Shown: positions 14,605 through 21,544 of the stretch, in pieces
Layout of the letters: each line of letters opens with the position of its first letter
How positions within the stretch are numbered: position 1 is the first letter of the stretch
Origin: Hungatella sp. UBA5385
Lineage (GTDB): Bacteria; Bacillota; Clostridia; Lachnospirales; Lachnospiraceae
Direction: 5' to 3'
NCBI GenBank assembly: GCA_002409995.1
Contig: DHOR01000033.1
Location: forward strand, 53,185-82,514
DNA length: 29,330 bases
Position numbers and translations under genes: made by a program
Notes under the pieces: model-generated
The model's database searches: none
Seen by the model: only the letters and a program-made list of their open reading frames with translations
Told to the model about the DNA's origin: nothing

Positions 14605-15915
14605 ATGGATTACAACAAAATTAAAGAAGCTGCACAGGGCTATGAAGCTGCTATGACCAAGTTTTTACGTGAAATCGTTGTTCACCCAGGCGAGAGCTGT
14701 GATGAGAAAGCTCACGCTGACCGTATCGCAGAGGAAATGAGAGCTGTTGGATTTGACAAAGTAGAAATCGACCCAATGGGCAACGTTTTAGGCTACATGG
14801 GAACAGGAAAAACATTAATCGCTTTAGATGCTCATATTGATACTGTTGGTATCGGCAACAAAGAAAACTGGAACTTTGATCCATACGAAGGCTACGAAAA
14901 TGATACAGAAATCGGCGGCCGTGGTGTTTCTGACCAGTTAGGCGGTATCGTATCTTCCGTATACGGTGCTAAGATCATGAAGGACTTAGGTCTTTTAAGC
15001 GACAAATATACAGTTTTAGTAGTTGGTACCGTTCAGGAAGAGGACTGTGATGGTCTTTGCTGGCAGTACATCATCAACGAAAGCAAGATTCGTCCTGAAT
15101 TCGTAGTATCCACAGAGCCAACTGATGGCGGTATCTACCGTGGTCAGAGAGGACGTATGGAAATCCGTGTTGATGTTAAGGGTGTTTCCTGTCACGGTTC
15201 TGCTCCAGAGCGTGGTGATAACGCAATCTACAAAATGGCTGACATTCTTCAGGATATCCGCTCTCTCAATGAGAACGATGCAGCTGATGACAAGGAAGTT
15301 AAGGGCCTTGTAAAAATGTTAGATGAAAAATACAACAAAGAGTGGAAGGAAGCTAACTTCCTTGGCCGTGGTACTATTACCGCTTCCGAAATCTTCTTTA
15401 CCTCTCCTAGCCGTTGTGCAGTAGCTGACTCCTGTGCTGTTTCCTTAGACCGTCGTATGACAGCTGGTGAAACATGGGAAAGCTGCTTAGATGAGATCCG
15501 TAACTTACCAAACGTTAAGAAATACGGTGACGATGTAACAGTTTCTATGTATGAGTATTCCCGTCCTTCTTACAAAGGACTTGTATATCCAATCGAGTGC
15601 TACTTCCCAACATGGGTTATTCCAGAGGATCACGATGTAACAAAAGCACTGGAAGAAGCTTATAAGGGATTATACGGCGATACACGTATCGGCGCAGCTG
15701 AAACAGTTGAGATGAGAACAGCTCGTCCTCTTACAGACAAGTGGACCTTCTCTACAAACGGCGTTTCCATTATGGGACGTAACGGAATTCCATGTATCGG
15801 TTTCGGACCTGGTGCAGAGGCTCAGGCTCATGCTCCTAACGAGAAGACATGGAAGCAGGATCTGGTTACATGTGCAGCAGTTTACGCAGCACTTCCAACA
15901 ATTTACTGCAAATAA
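14605..15915 (+). CDS. ygeY: YgeY-type M20-family hydrolase (selenium-metabolism-linked)
   Basis: A 436-residue metallohydrolase of the M20/ArgE/DapE type. Metal ligands and catalytic residues are visible: His77 and Asp79 (DAHIDTVG), Asp110 (GVSDQLGG) and Glu145/Glu146 (VQEEDCDG). The fold normally removes acyl or carbamoyl groups from amino acids or peptides; here the likely job is release of diaminopropionate or a related amino acid from a ureido/amide precursor (inference). GGAGGGA precedes the ATG by about 8 bp. It follows dpaL by 46 bp, as in E. coli ygeX-ygeY. Homologues were named selenium-linked from co-occurrence with yqeB/yqeC; both are in this window. Confidence 0.9.
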   Translation: MDYNKIKEAAQGYEAAMTKFLREIVVHPGESCDEKAHADRIAEEMRAVGFDKVEIDPMGNVLGYMGTGKTLIALDAHIDTVGIGNKENWNFDPYEGYENDTEIGGRGVSDQLGGIVSSVYGAKIMKDLGLLSDKYTVLVVGTVQEEDCDGLCWQYIINESKIRPEFVVSTEPTDGGIYRGQRGRMEIRVDVKGVSCHGSAPERGDNAIYKMADILQDIRSLNENDAADDKEVKGLVKMLDEKYNKEWKEANFLGRGTITASEIFFTSPSRCAVADSCAVSLDRRMTAGETWESCLDEIRNLPNVKKYGDDVTVSMYEYSRPSYKGLVYPIECYFPTWVIPEDHDVTKALEEAYKGLYGDTRIGAAETVEMRTARPLTDKWTFSTNGVSIMGRNGIPCIGFGPGAEAQAHAPNEKTWKQDLVTCAAVYAALPTIYCK

Positions 15916-15961
15916 TATAAGTTAGATCATATAAGTTACATATAATTTAGTTTACAAGTTA
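15915..15961. repeat. Imperfect direct repeats ATATAAGTTA after ygeY
   Basis: ATATAAGTTA occurs at 15915-15924 and 15929-15938, with ATATAATTTA at 15940-15949 and TTACAAGTTA at 15952-15961. The units run head-to-tail at steps of 14, 11 and 12 bp. They could be binding sites for a regulator of ygeW-arcC-permease, or a chance AT-rich run. Confidence 0.4.
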
Positions 15962-15982
15962 CCTTTTGTTACCATATATGCC

Positions 15983-16020
15983 GGCAGCAGATTTCGTGGG
16001 GTTACGCTTAGTCTGCTGCC
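15983..16020 (+). other. Hairpin in the ygeY-ygeW spacer
   Basis: GGCAGCAGA (15983-15991) and TCTGCTGCC (16012-16020) form a perfect 9-bp stem around a 20-nt loop that may itself close with CGT/ACG. No T-run follows (CCCCTAAAAATC), so termination is doubtful. It lies in the 241-bp gap between ygeY and ygeW, which contains no gene and no convincing promoter. It may be an attenuator, processing or stability element. Confidence 0.5.
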
Positions 16021-16156
16021 ACCCCTAAAAATCACTCTGGTCCCATTTCCTCACTTCCTTCCCCAATTAAGAGAGGATTGAGGCCTGCATGATAAAAGTA
16101 CTAAACACGAAACACTAAACAACATATCATTTCAAATTTTAGGAGGCTTTATTCGT

Positions 16157-17350
16157 ATGAAAACTTTACAGACTTATATCGACAAGTTAAATTCCTTAAA
16201 CTTCAAAGAGATGTATAACAGCGATTTCTTCTTAACATGGGAGAAAACAGATGATGAACTGAAAGCAGTTTGGACTGTAGCTGATGCTCTTCGCTACATG
16301 AGAGAGAACAACATCTCAACAAAAGTATTTGAGAGCGGTCTTGGTATCTCTTTATTCCGTGACAACTCCACACGTACACGTTTCTCCTTCGCTTCTGCCT
16401 GTAACTTACTGGGCTTAGAAGTACAGGATTTAGACGAAGGCAAATCACAGATCGCTCATGGCGAGACTGTTCGTGAAACAGCTAACATGGTTTCCTTCAT
16501 GGCTGATGTTATCGGTATCCGTGATGATATGTACATCGGTAAAGGCAATGCTTATATGCACGAGTTTATGGACTCCGTTGCAGCTGGACATAAGGACGGC
16601 ATCTTAGAGCAGAAACCATCTTTAGTAAACTTACAGTGTGATATTGACCATCCAACTCAGTCTATGGCTGATATGTTACACATTATCCATGAATTCGGCG
16701 GACTTGAGAACTTAAAGGGCAAAAAACTGGCTATGACATGGGCTTACTCTCCTTCTTACGGAAAGCCACTGTCAGTTCCACAGGGAGTAATCGGCTTAAT
16801 GACACGTATGGGAATGGAAGTTGTTTTAGCTCATCCGGAAGGCTACGAGGTTATGCCTGAGGTTGCAGAGATTGCTAAGGCTAACGCAGAGAAATCCGGC
16901 GGTTCCTTCCGTGTATCCAATGATATGGCTGATGCTTTCAAAGATGCTGATATCGTTTATCCAAAGAGCTGGGCTCCATTTGCAGCTATGGAAAAGAGAA
17001 CAAACCTTTATGCTGACGGCGATCAGGCTGGTATTGACAAGCTTGAGCAGGAATTACTGGCTCAGAACGCTAACCACAAAGACTGGTGCTGTACAGAAGA
17101 ATTAATGAAGACAACAAAAGACGGCAAGGCTCTCTATATGCACTGTTTACCAGCTGATATCAACGATGTAAGCTGTAAAGACGGTGAGGTAGTAGCATCT
17201 GTATTCGATCGTTACCGTGATCCATTATACAAAGAAGCAAGCTACAAGCCATATGTAATCGCTGCTATGATCTTCTTAAGCAAGTTTGAGAATCCACAGG
17301 AAGTATTAAAGAAACTGGAATCCAACAAATCTCCAAGAATTTTCGAATAA
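16157..17350 (+). CDS. ygeW: Knotted carbamoyltransferase YgeW
   Basis: A 397-residue member of the aspartate/ornithine carbamoyltransferase superfamily. The carbamoyl-phosphate loop STRTR is at 71-75, HPTQ at 165-168, and HCLPAD near the C-terminus takes the place of the ornithine-carbamoyltransferase HCLP motif. E. coli YgeW has a solved knotted structure but no established substrate. Run in reverse, it would split a carbamoylated (ureido) purine-ring fragment and give carbamoyl phosphate for the neighbouring carbamate kinase. TTAGGAGG lies about 9 bp before the ATG. Codon use is strongly biased (CGT, TTA), as for a highly expressed gene. A palindromic repeat separates it from arcC. Confidence 0.93.
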   Translation: MKTLQTYIDKLNSLNFKEMYNSDFFLTWEKTDDELKAVWTVADALRYMRENNISTKVFESGLGISLFRDNSTRTRFSFASACNLLGLEVQDLDEGKSQIAHGETVRETANMVSFMADVIGIRDDMYIGKGNAYMHEFMDSVAAGHKDGILEQKPSLVNLQCDIDHPTQSMADMLHIIHEFGGLENLKGKKLAMTWAYSPSYGKPLSVPQGVIGLMTRMGMEVVLAHPEGYEVMPEVAEIAKANAEKSGGSFRVSNDMADAFKDADIVYPKSWAPFAAMEKRTNLYADGDQAGIDKLEQELLAQNANHKDWCCTEELMKTTKDGKALYMHCLPADINDVSCKDGEVVASVFDRYRDPLYKEASYKPYVIAAMIFLSKFENPQEVLKKLESNKSPRIFE

Positions 17351-17385
17351 TTCGAATAGTTTAATTAGTTTGGACATTTAAAATT

Positions 17386-17420
17386 GGGGTTCGACCCTTT
17401 GTAGCAAAGGGTCGAACCCC
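17386..17420. repeat. Dispersed palindromic repeat, copy 3 (complete, 16-bp arms)
   Basis: GGGGTTCGACCCTTTG (17386-17401), loop TAG, and its exact complement (17405-17420). It lies in the 94-bp spacer between ygeW and arcC, inside a running operon, and is followed by GGATTTAATTC, not by a T-run. The core is identical to the copies at 1-16 and 2899-2935; only the 3-nt loop differs (ATA in copy 2). Confidence 0.93.
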
Positions 17421-17444
17421 GGATTTAATTCGGAGGGTTTATAT

Positions 17445-18389
17445 ATGAATAAGAAAAAAAGAATTGTCATAGCTTTAGGCGGCAATGCCCTTGGCAACTC
17501 CCTTACAGAACAGATGGAAGCGGTAAAAATAACTTCAAAAGCCATTGTAGATTTAATTGAAGAAGGCTGTGAAGTAGTTGTAGTTCATGGAAACGGACCT
17601 CAGGTAGGCATGATTAACAATGCTATGAGCGCTTTAAGCCGTGAAGATGCAAACCAGCCTAATACTCCTCTCTCCGTTTGTGTTGCCATGAGCCAGGCTT
17701 ATATCGGCTATGACTTACAGAACGCTTTAAGAGAAGAATTAATGAACAGAAACATTACCAATGTTCCTGTAACAACCATGATCACTCAGGTTCGTGTAGA
17801 TGCAGAAGATCCTGCATTCCAGAATCCAACCAAGCCAATCGGTCAGTTTATGACAGAGGAGCAGGCTAAGGTTGCTGAGGAAAAATACGGATACATCATG
17901 AAAGAAGACGCAGGACGAGGCTATCGCCGCGTTGTTGCTTCTCCTAATCCGGCTGAAATCATTGAGATCGGAGCAATCCGTTCACTGGTAGACTCCGGAC
18001 AGCTTGTAATTGCCTGCGGAGGCGGTGGAATTCCTGTTACCTTAGAGGGAAATCACTTAAAGGGCGCAAGCGCTGTTATCGATAAGGATTTTGCAAGTGA
18101 GCTGCTTGCTGAAGAATTAGATGCAGATTTTTTAATTATACTGACCGCTGTAGAAAAAGTAGCGATCAACTTCGGCAAACCGGAAGAGAAGTGGTTGGAC
18201 GATATCACAACAGAAGAAGCCAGAACCTATATGGACCAGGGTCATTTTGCTCCAGGATCTATGCTTCCTAAAGTACAGGCTGCTGTGACATTCGCAGATT
18301 CCAAAGAAGGGCGCAATGCACTTATTACTTTGCTGGAAAAAGCAAAAGACGGAATCCTGGGGAAGACCGGAACTCGCATTCATCAGTAA
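17445..18389 (+). CDS. arcC: Carbamate kinase
   Basis: A 314-residue enzyme of normal family length that makes ATP from carbamoyl phosphate and ADP. The amino-acid-kinase motif ALGGNAL is at 10-16, VVHGNGPQVG near 45-54, and ACGGGGIPV plus AVIDKD in the second half bind the phosphates and metal. GGAGGG precedes the ATG by about 8 bp. It is directly downstream of ygeW, as yqeA is in E. coli, so it should trap carbamoyl phosphate from the transcarbamylase and conserve energy by substrate-level phosphorylation. No arginine deiminase is nearby, which argues against an arginine pathway. Confidence 0.96.
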   Translation: MNKKKRIVIALGGNALGNSLTEQMEAVKITSKAIVDLIEEGCEVVVVHGNGPQVGMINNAMSALSREDANQPNTPLSVCVAMSQAYIGYDLQNALREELMNRNITNVPVTTMITQVRVDAEDPAFQNPTKPIGQFMTEEQAKVAEEKYGYIMKEDAGRGYRRVVASPNPAEIIEIGAIRSLVDSGQLVIACGGGGIPVTLEGNHLKGASAVIDKDFASELLAEELDADFLIILTAVEKVAINFGKPEEKWLDDITTEEARTYMDQGHFAPGSMLPKVQAAVTFADSKEGRNALITLLEKAKDGILGKTGTRIHQ

Positions 18390-18416
18390 TTGCTTTCGGG
18401 TAACCCAGGGATCAAT

Positions 18417-18457
18417 CCTCCTTAGGTTATCCTGACTACTTACATAACCTAAGGAGG
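18417..18457 (+). promoter_or_regulatory. Hairpin that buries the permease ribosome site
   Basis: CCTCCTTAGGTTAT (18417-18430) and ATAACCTAAGGAGG (18444-18457) form a perfect 14-bp stem with a 13-nt loop. The right arm contains the whole AAGGAGG ribosome site of the permease (ATG at 18468), and the left arm repeats the anti-ribosome-site sequence of 16S rRNA. No T-run follows, so the structure would block translation, not end transcription, unless opened by ribosomes, a ligand or a protein. Confidence 0.8.
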
Positions 18458-18467
18458 AACTCTTAAT

Positions 18468-19805
18468 ATGAAAGATATAAAAAAAGATCATGCTTCTATT
18501 TTTCAGCTGGATGGTATTCCTAAATTCTCTCAGGCTCTGCCTCTGGCACTTCAACACGTTGTAGCAATGATTGTAGGCTGCGTTACTCCGGCTATTATTG
18601 TTTCCAATGTCTCCAATTTAGAAATGGCCGACCGGGTCATTCTTATTCAGGCAGCCCTTGTGGTATCAGCCTTATCAACTCTTCTTCAATTATTTCCTAT
18701 CGGTAATAAAAATGGTTTCCATCTGGGATCTGCCCTGCCGGTCATTATGGGAATCAGCTTTGCCTATGTTCCCAGTATGCAGGCCATTGCTGCGGATTTT
18801 GGTGTTAGTGCTATTTTAGGTGCTCAGATCGTCGGTGGTATTGTAGCATTTATCGTGGGCTGCTGTGTTATGCGGATACGTAAATTCTTCCCTCCGCTCA
18901 TTACAGGAACCGTAGTATTTACCATTGGACTTTCCCTGTATCCTACCGCAATTAACTATATGGCCGGAGGTGTGTCAAGTCCGAATTATGGATCATGGCA
19001 AAACTGGATTATTGCTTTTTTGACACTTACAGTTGTAACCGTTCTAAACCATTTTGGAAAAGGTATTTTTAAGCTTGCTTCTATATTAATTGGTATTATT
19101 ATAGGTTATATAGCGTCTCTGTTCTTTGGAATGGTTGACTTTACAAGCATTGCAGGTTCAGCTCTGTTCCAGGTTCCAAGACCCCTTAATTTTGGCATTA
19201 CATTTGAGCCATCTTCCTGTATTGCCATAGCTATTTTATTCGCAATTAACTCCATTCAGGCCATTGGTGACTTTACAGCTACCACCAGCGGCGCTATGGA
19301 CAGAGAACCAACAGACAAAGAGCTTCAGGGCGGAATTCTCGGTTATGGTATAACCAATATACTGGGTGCATTCCTGGGAGGGCTTCCTACAGCTACATAT
19401 AGCCAAAACGTAGGTATTGTAACTACTACCAAGGTTATCAACCGCTGCGTTCTGGGTCTTACTGCAGTGATTCTTCTGGCTGCAGGTTTAATTCCTAAAT
19501 TTTCCGCACTCCTGACCACAATTCCTCAATGTGTTCTGGGAGGCGCTACAGTATCCGTTTTTGCTTCCATTGCAATGACAGGAATGAAGCTGGTTATGAC
19601 AGAGAAAATGACATACCGCAACTCTTCCATTGTAGGTCTTGCTGCTGCCCTTGGTGTAGGCGTTTCACAGGCTACAGGGGCACTGGGCACCTTCCCGGAT
19701 TGGATTGTTACTATATTCGGCCGTTCACCGGTTGTTGTGGCAACTATTGTTGCAGTTATCCTGAATATTATACTTCCTAAAGAGGGCTTTAATGGCAACT
19801 CATAG
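18468..19805 (+). CDS. NCS2 (NAT) family xanthine/uracil/urate-type permease
   Basis: A 445-residue inner-membrane nucleobase:cation symporter with about 12-14 hydrophobic segments. The family signature QNxGxxxxT(K) is present as QNVGIVTTTK in the segment after GGLPTATYS, and QAIGDFTATT precedes it. Specificity (xanthine, urate or uracil) cannot be fixed from sequence, but its position as the last gene after dpaL-ygeY-ygeW-arcC favours an oxopurine, xanthine or uric acid. The ribosome site is AAGGAGG with 10-bp spacing, fully enclosed in the hairpin at 18417-18457, so translation is probably regulated. A terminator follows 35 bp after the stop. Confidence 0.9.
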   Translation: MKDIKKDHASIFQLDGIPKFSQALPLALQHVVAMIVGCVTPAIIVSNVSNLEMADRVILIQAALVVSALSTLLQLFPIGNKNGFHLGSALPVIMGISFAYVPSMQAIAADFGVSAILGAQIVGGIVAFIVGCCVMRIRKFFPPLITGTVVFTIGLSLYPTAINYMAGGVSSPNYGSWQNWIIAFLTLTVVTVLNHFGKGIFKLASILIGIIIGYIASLFFGMVDFTSIAGSALFQVPRPLNFGITFEPSSCIAIAILFAINSIQAIGDFTATTSGAMDREPTDKELQGGILGYGITNILGAFLGGLPTATYSQNVGIVTTTKVINRCVLGLTAVILLAAGLIPKFSALLTTIPQCVLGGATVSVFASIAMTGMKLVMTEKMTYRNSSIVGLAAALGVGVSQATGALGTFPDWIVTIFGRSPVVVATIVAVILNIILPKEGFNGNS

Positions 19806-19840
19806 CTCTCAGGGAAAAACAAAAATACATATAGATATAT

Positions 19841-19882
19841 AAAAGAAGCGTCAGGCCAATCATCGCCTGACGCTTCTTTTTA
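19841..19882. terminator. Bidirectional intrinsic terminator
   Basis: AAAAGAAGCGTCAGGC and its exact complement form a 16-bp stem with an 8-nt loop CAATCATC (19841-19880). On the plus strand it runs into TTTTTA and ends the permease transcript. On the minus strand it runs into TTTTATAT and can end the transcript of the wall-binding protein gene, whose stop is at 19954. Confidence 0.9.
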
Positions 19883-19953
19883 TGAAGAACACTTTATCCT
19901 TTTATCCCTGTCCTTAATTAATTGTTCTGAGCCCTTCGCTGAGCCCTTCACTT

Positions 19954-21270
19954 TTATTGGGCCATTCCTTCGATCCACGCTCCATCTTGGTTAACATAAT
20001 ATCCGTCAATCCATTGATTGGCATACATGGCTCCCTTCCTTCCATCTGAAACAGGATTGAGATAGTACCATATATTATTAATCTTCTGCCAATCACTTAA
20101 CATTGCTCCTGATCCGGATAAGTAGAACCAGGCATTATATGCAGGATCAAACAGCCAGCCTGTCTGCATAGCCCCCTGTGTACTTCCTTCTGCCGGATTT
20201 AGATAATACCAGTTATTTCCCACAAACAGCCAACCTGTTACCATATACTGGTCATTATTAAAGTAATACCATACACCATTGATTTTGCCCCATTCATTCT
20301 GAGCATAACGTCCGGAAGTGGTTAAGAAATACCAGCCAATATCATTTCTTCCCCATGTACCATAGAGAATGTTTTCTGATTTTGTGGAGGAACTGCTTCC
20401 GCCTCCGCCTCCGCTGCTGCCAGGCACACTTGGTGTTGCTACTGTTATCTTATCTGCAGTTACAATTACTAGCGGGCCAAAATCAGAGAGCGTAAAGCTG
20501 ATTCCCGCAATGGCACCGTCTGCCCCACGAATATATTGAGGCTCAATGACCTTCGTATTATTGGCTCCATAAGAGATCACTACTATAGACTTATCTGCTG
20601 CTTTTGTCAGGAAATCAGCAGGAAGGGGCATACGAATTTCCACTGCTGCACTAGCACCTTCGCCAGTCAGAGACATATTCAGCTGAATGGCATCGTCTGC
20701 GCCAATATTCGTATAAGTTTGCTTGATATCAGCTATAATCTTATCATTACTGATTTTATCAGCAGCTGGAAGATCATCAATAATCAGAGCCTGATCCTTT
20801 GAAAGTCCCAAAGCTGTCACTGCAGTTACATCAATACTTGTTGAATTGCCAGAAACAGCCTTTAGCCAGCCTGCATACAAGTTGGAAGTATCGGTTACAT
20901 CGTATTCACCCATCTCATTGAGAGTTACTGCTGAAGCAGCATCTCCTTCTTTCTTCAGCCACACAGGGGTTTCCAGATATCCTTCCCCTTCCGGTGCCCT
21001 TAAATCATTATAAGGAATATCCTCATTCCTTAACCAATATTTACCATCTTTTTCATAAGCCTCCACTTTACGTGTGGCATTAGAAGCTGTTGCTGGTGTA
21101 GCATCTGAAGGGCTGGCCTCTGTAATAAATTTTCCTTCTGCAGCATGAAGAGTTATTGTTTTTTTACCGCTATCCTCCGTTGCTGCCAGTGAAGTAATTC
21201 CAGAAGAAGATAAGGCCATAATCACCGACATGATAACAGCAACTGATCTTCTTAATTTTCGCATTTGCAT
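19954..21270 (-). CDS. Secreted protein with C-terminal choline-binding-like wall repeats
   Basis: A 438-residue exported protein. Residues 1-30 are a signal peptide (basic start, hydrophobic core VAVIMSVIMAL, cleavage likely after SLAA). Residues about 35-280 are an unrecognised Thr/Ala/Asp-rich region. A Gly/Ser linker (GSSGGGGGSSSS) near 285-295 leads to a C-terminal domain (about 304-438) of W/Y-rich repeats of the cell-wall/choline-binding type: NGVWYYF, NNWYYLN, NAWFYLSGSGAM, NIWYYLN. The start at 21270 has AAAGGAGG 11 bp upstream; the frame extends 33 codons further with no support. It probably sits on the cell surface. It is divergent from an HTH regulator and unrelated in content to the purine genes; its role is unknown. 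Confidence 0.82.
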   Translation of the reverse strand: MQMRKLRRSVAVIMSVIMALSSSGITSLAATEDSGKKTITLHAAEGKFITEASPSDATPATASNATRKVEAYEKDGKYWLRNEDIPYNDLRAPEGEGYLETPVWLKKEGDAASAVTLNEMGEYDVTDTSNLYAGWLKAVSGNSTSIDVTAVTALGLSKDQALIIDDLPAADKISNDKIIADIKQTYTNIGADDAIQLNMSLTGEGASAAVEIRMPLPADFLTKAADKSIVVISYGANNTKVIEPQYIRGADGAIAGISFTLSDFGPLVIVTADKITVATPSVPGSSGGGGGSSSSTKSENILYGTWGRNDIGWYFLTTSGRYAQNEWGKINGVWYYFNNDQYMVTGWLFVGNNWYYLNPAEGSTQGAMQTGWLFDPAYNAWFYLSGSGAMLSDWQKINNIWYYLNPVSDGRKGAMYANQWIDGYYVNQDGAWIEGMAQ

Positions 21271-21325
21271 TAAAACACAACCTCCTTTTAAACCTTTCAA
21301 TCCTACCTGTAACATGTGCAATACA

Positions 21326-21362
21326 CGGACAGCAGCTGTGGGGGGAGACATGCATGTCCGCG
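21326..21362 (-). other. Stem-loop in the leader of the wall-binding protein gene
   Basis: CGCGGACA and TGTCCGTG pair (8 bp, one G-U) around a loop that contains the 12-bp palindrome GACATGCATGTC (21347-21358) and a run of six C. It lies between the predicted transcription start and the ribosome site on the minus strand. No T-run follows; the function is unknown. Confidence 0.4.
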
Positions 21363-21377
21363 TATGCAACTATATTA

Positions 21378-21405
21378 AGTATAAAATATTTACAGTAAAT
21401 AACAA
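21378..21405 (-). promoter_or_regulatory. Promoter with palindrome in its spacer (wall-binding protein gene)
   Basis: On the minus strand TTGTTA (21405-21400) and TATACT (21383-21378) are 16 bp apart. The spacer holds a 15-bp palindrome TATTTACAGTAAATA (21387-21401), overlapping the -35 edge, where a bound repressor would block RNA polymerase. The palindrome shares 11 of 15 positions with the CodY box consensus, a weak match. Confidence 0.45.
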
Positions 21406-21464
21406 TATGTGCTATGAATTGTGCTTCATATTTTGTTACATTTTCCATATTTTTCCATTATTCT

Positions 21465-21493
21465 TTGACAAAAATATAACCATAATCTATAAT
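21465..21493 (+). promoter_or_regulatory. Perfect consensus sigma-A promoter of the HTH regulator
   Basis: TTGACA (21465-21470) and TATAAT (21488-21493) are exactly 17 bp apart, a full consensus match. The predicted start of transcription, near 21500, falls in the 8-bp palindrome CTATATAG (21498-21505), which could be an autoregulatory operator. The ATG at 21545 follows about 45 nt later. Confidence 0.85.
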
Positions 21494-21544
21494 TAGACTA
21501 TATAGTTGTCAAATAATAGCAGGTTTTGTGGGGGAGGTATACCT

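Noticed and set aside
15983..16020. Hairpin after ygeY as a full terminator
   Set aside because: The stem is good but is followed by CCCCTAAAAATC, with no T-run on either strand.
21506..21544. Upstream TTG start for the HTH regulator
   Set aside because: It lies within a few bases of the predicted transcription start and has no ribosome site; GGGGGAGG precedes the ATG at 21545.
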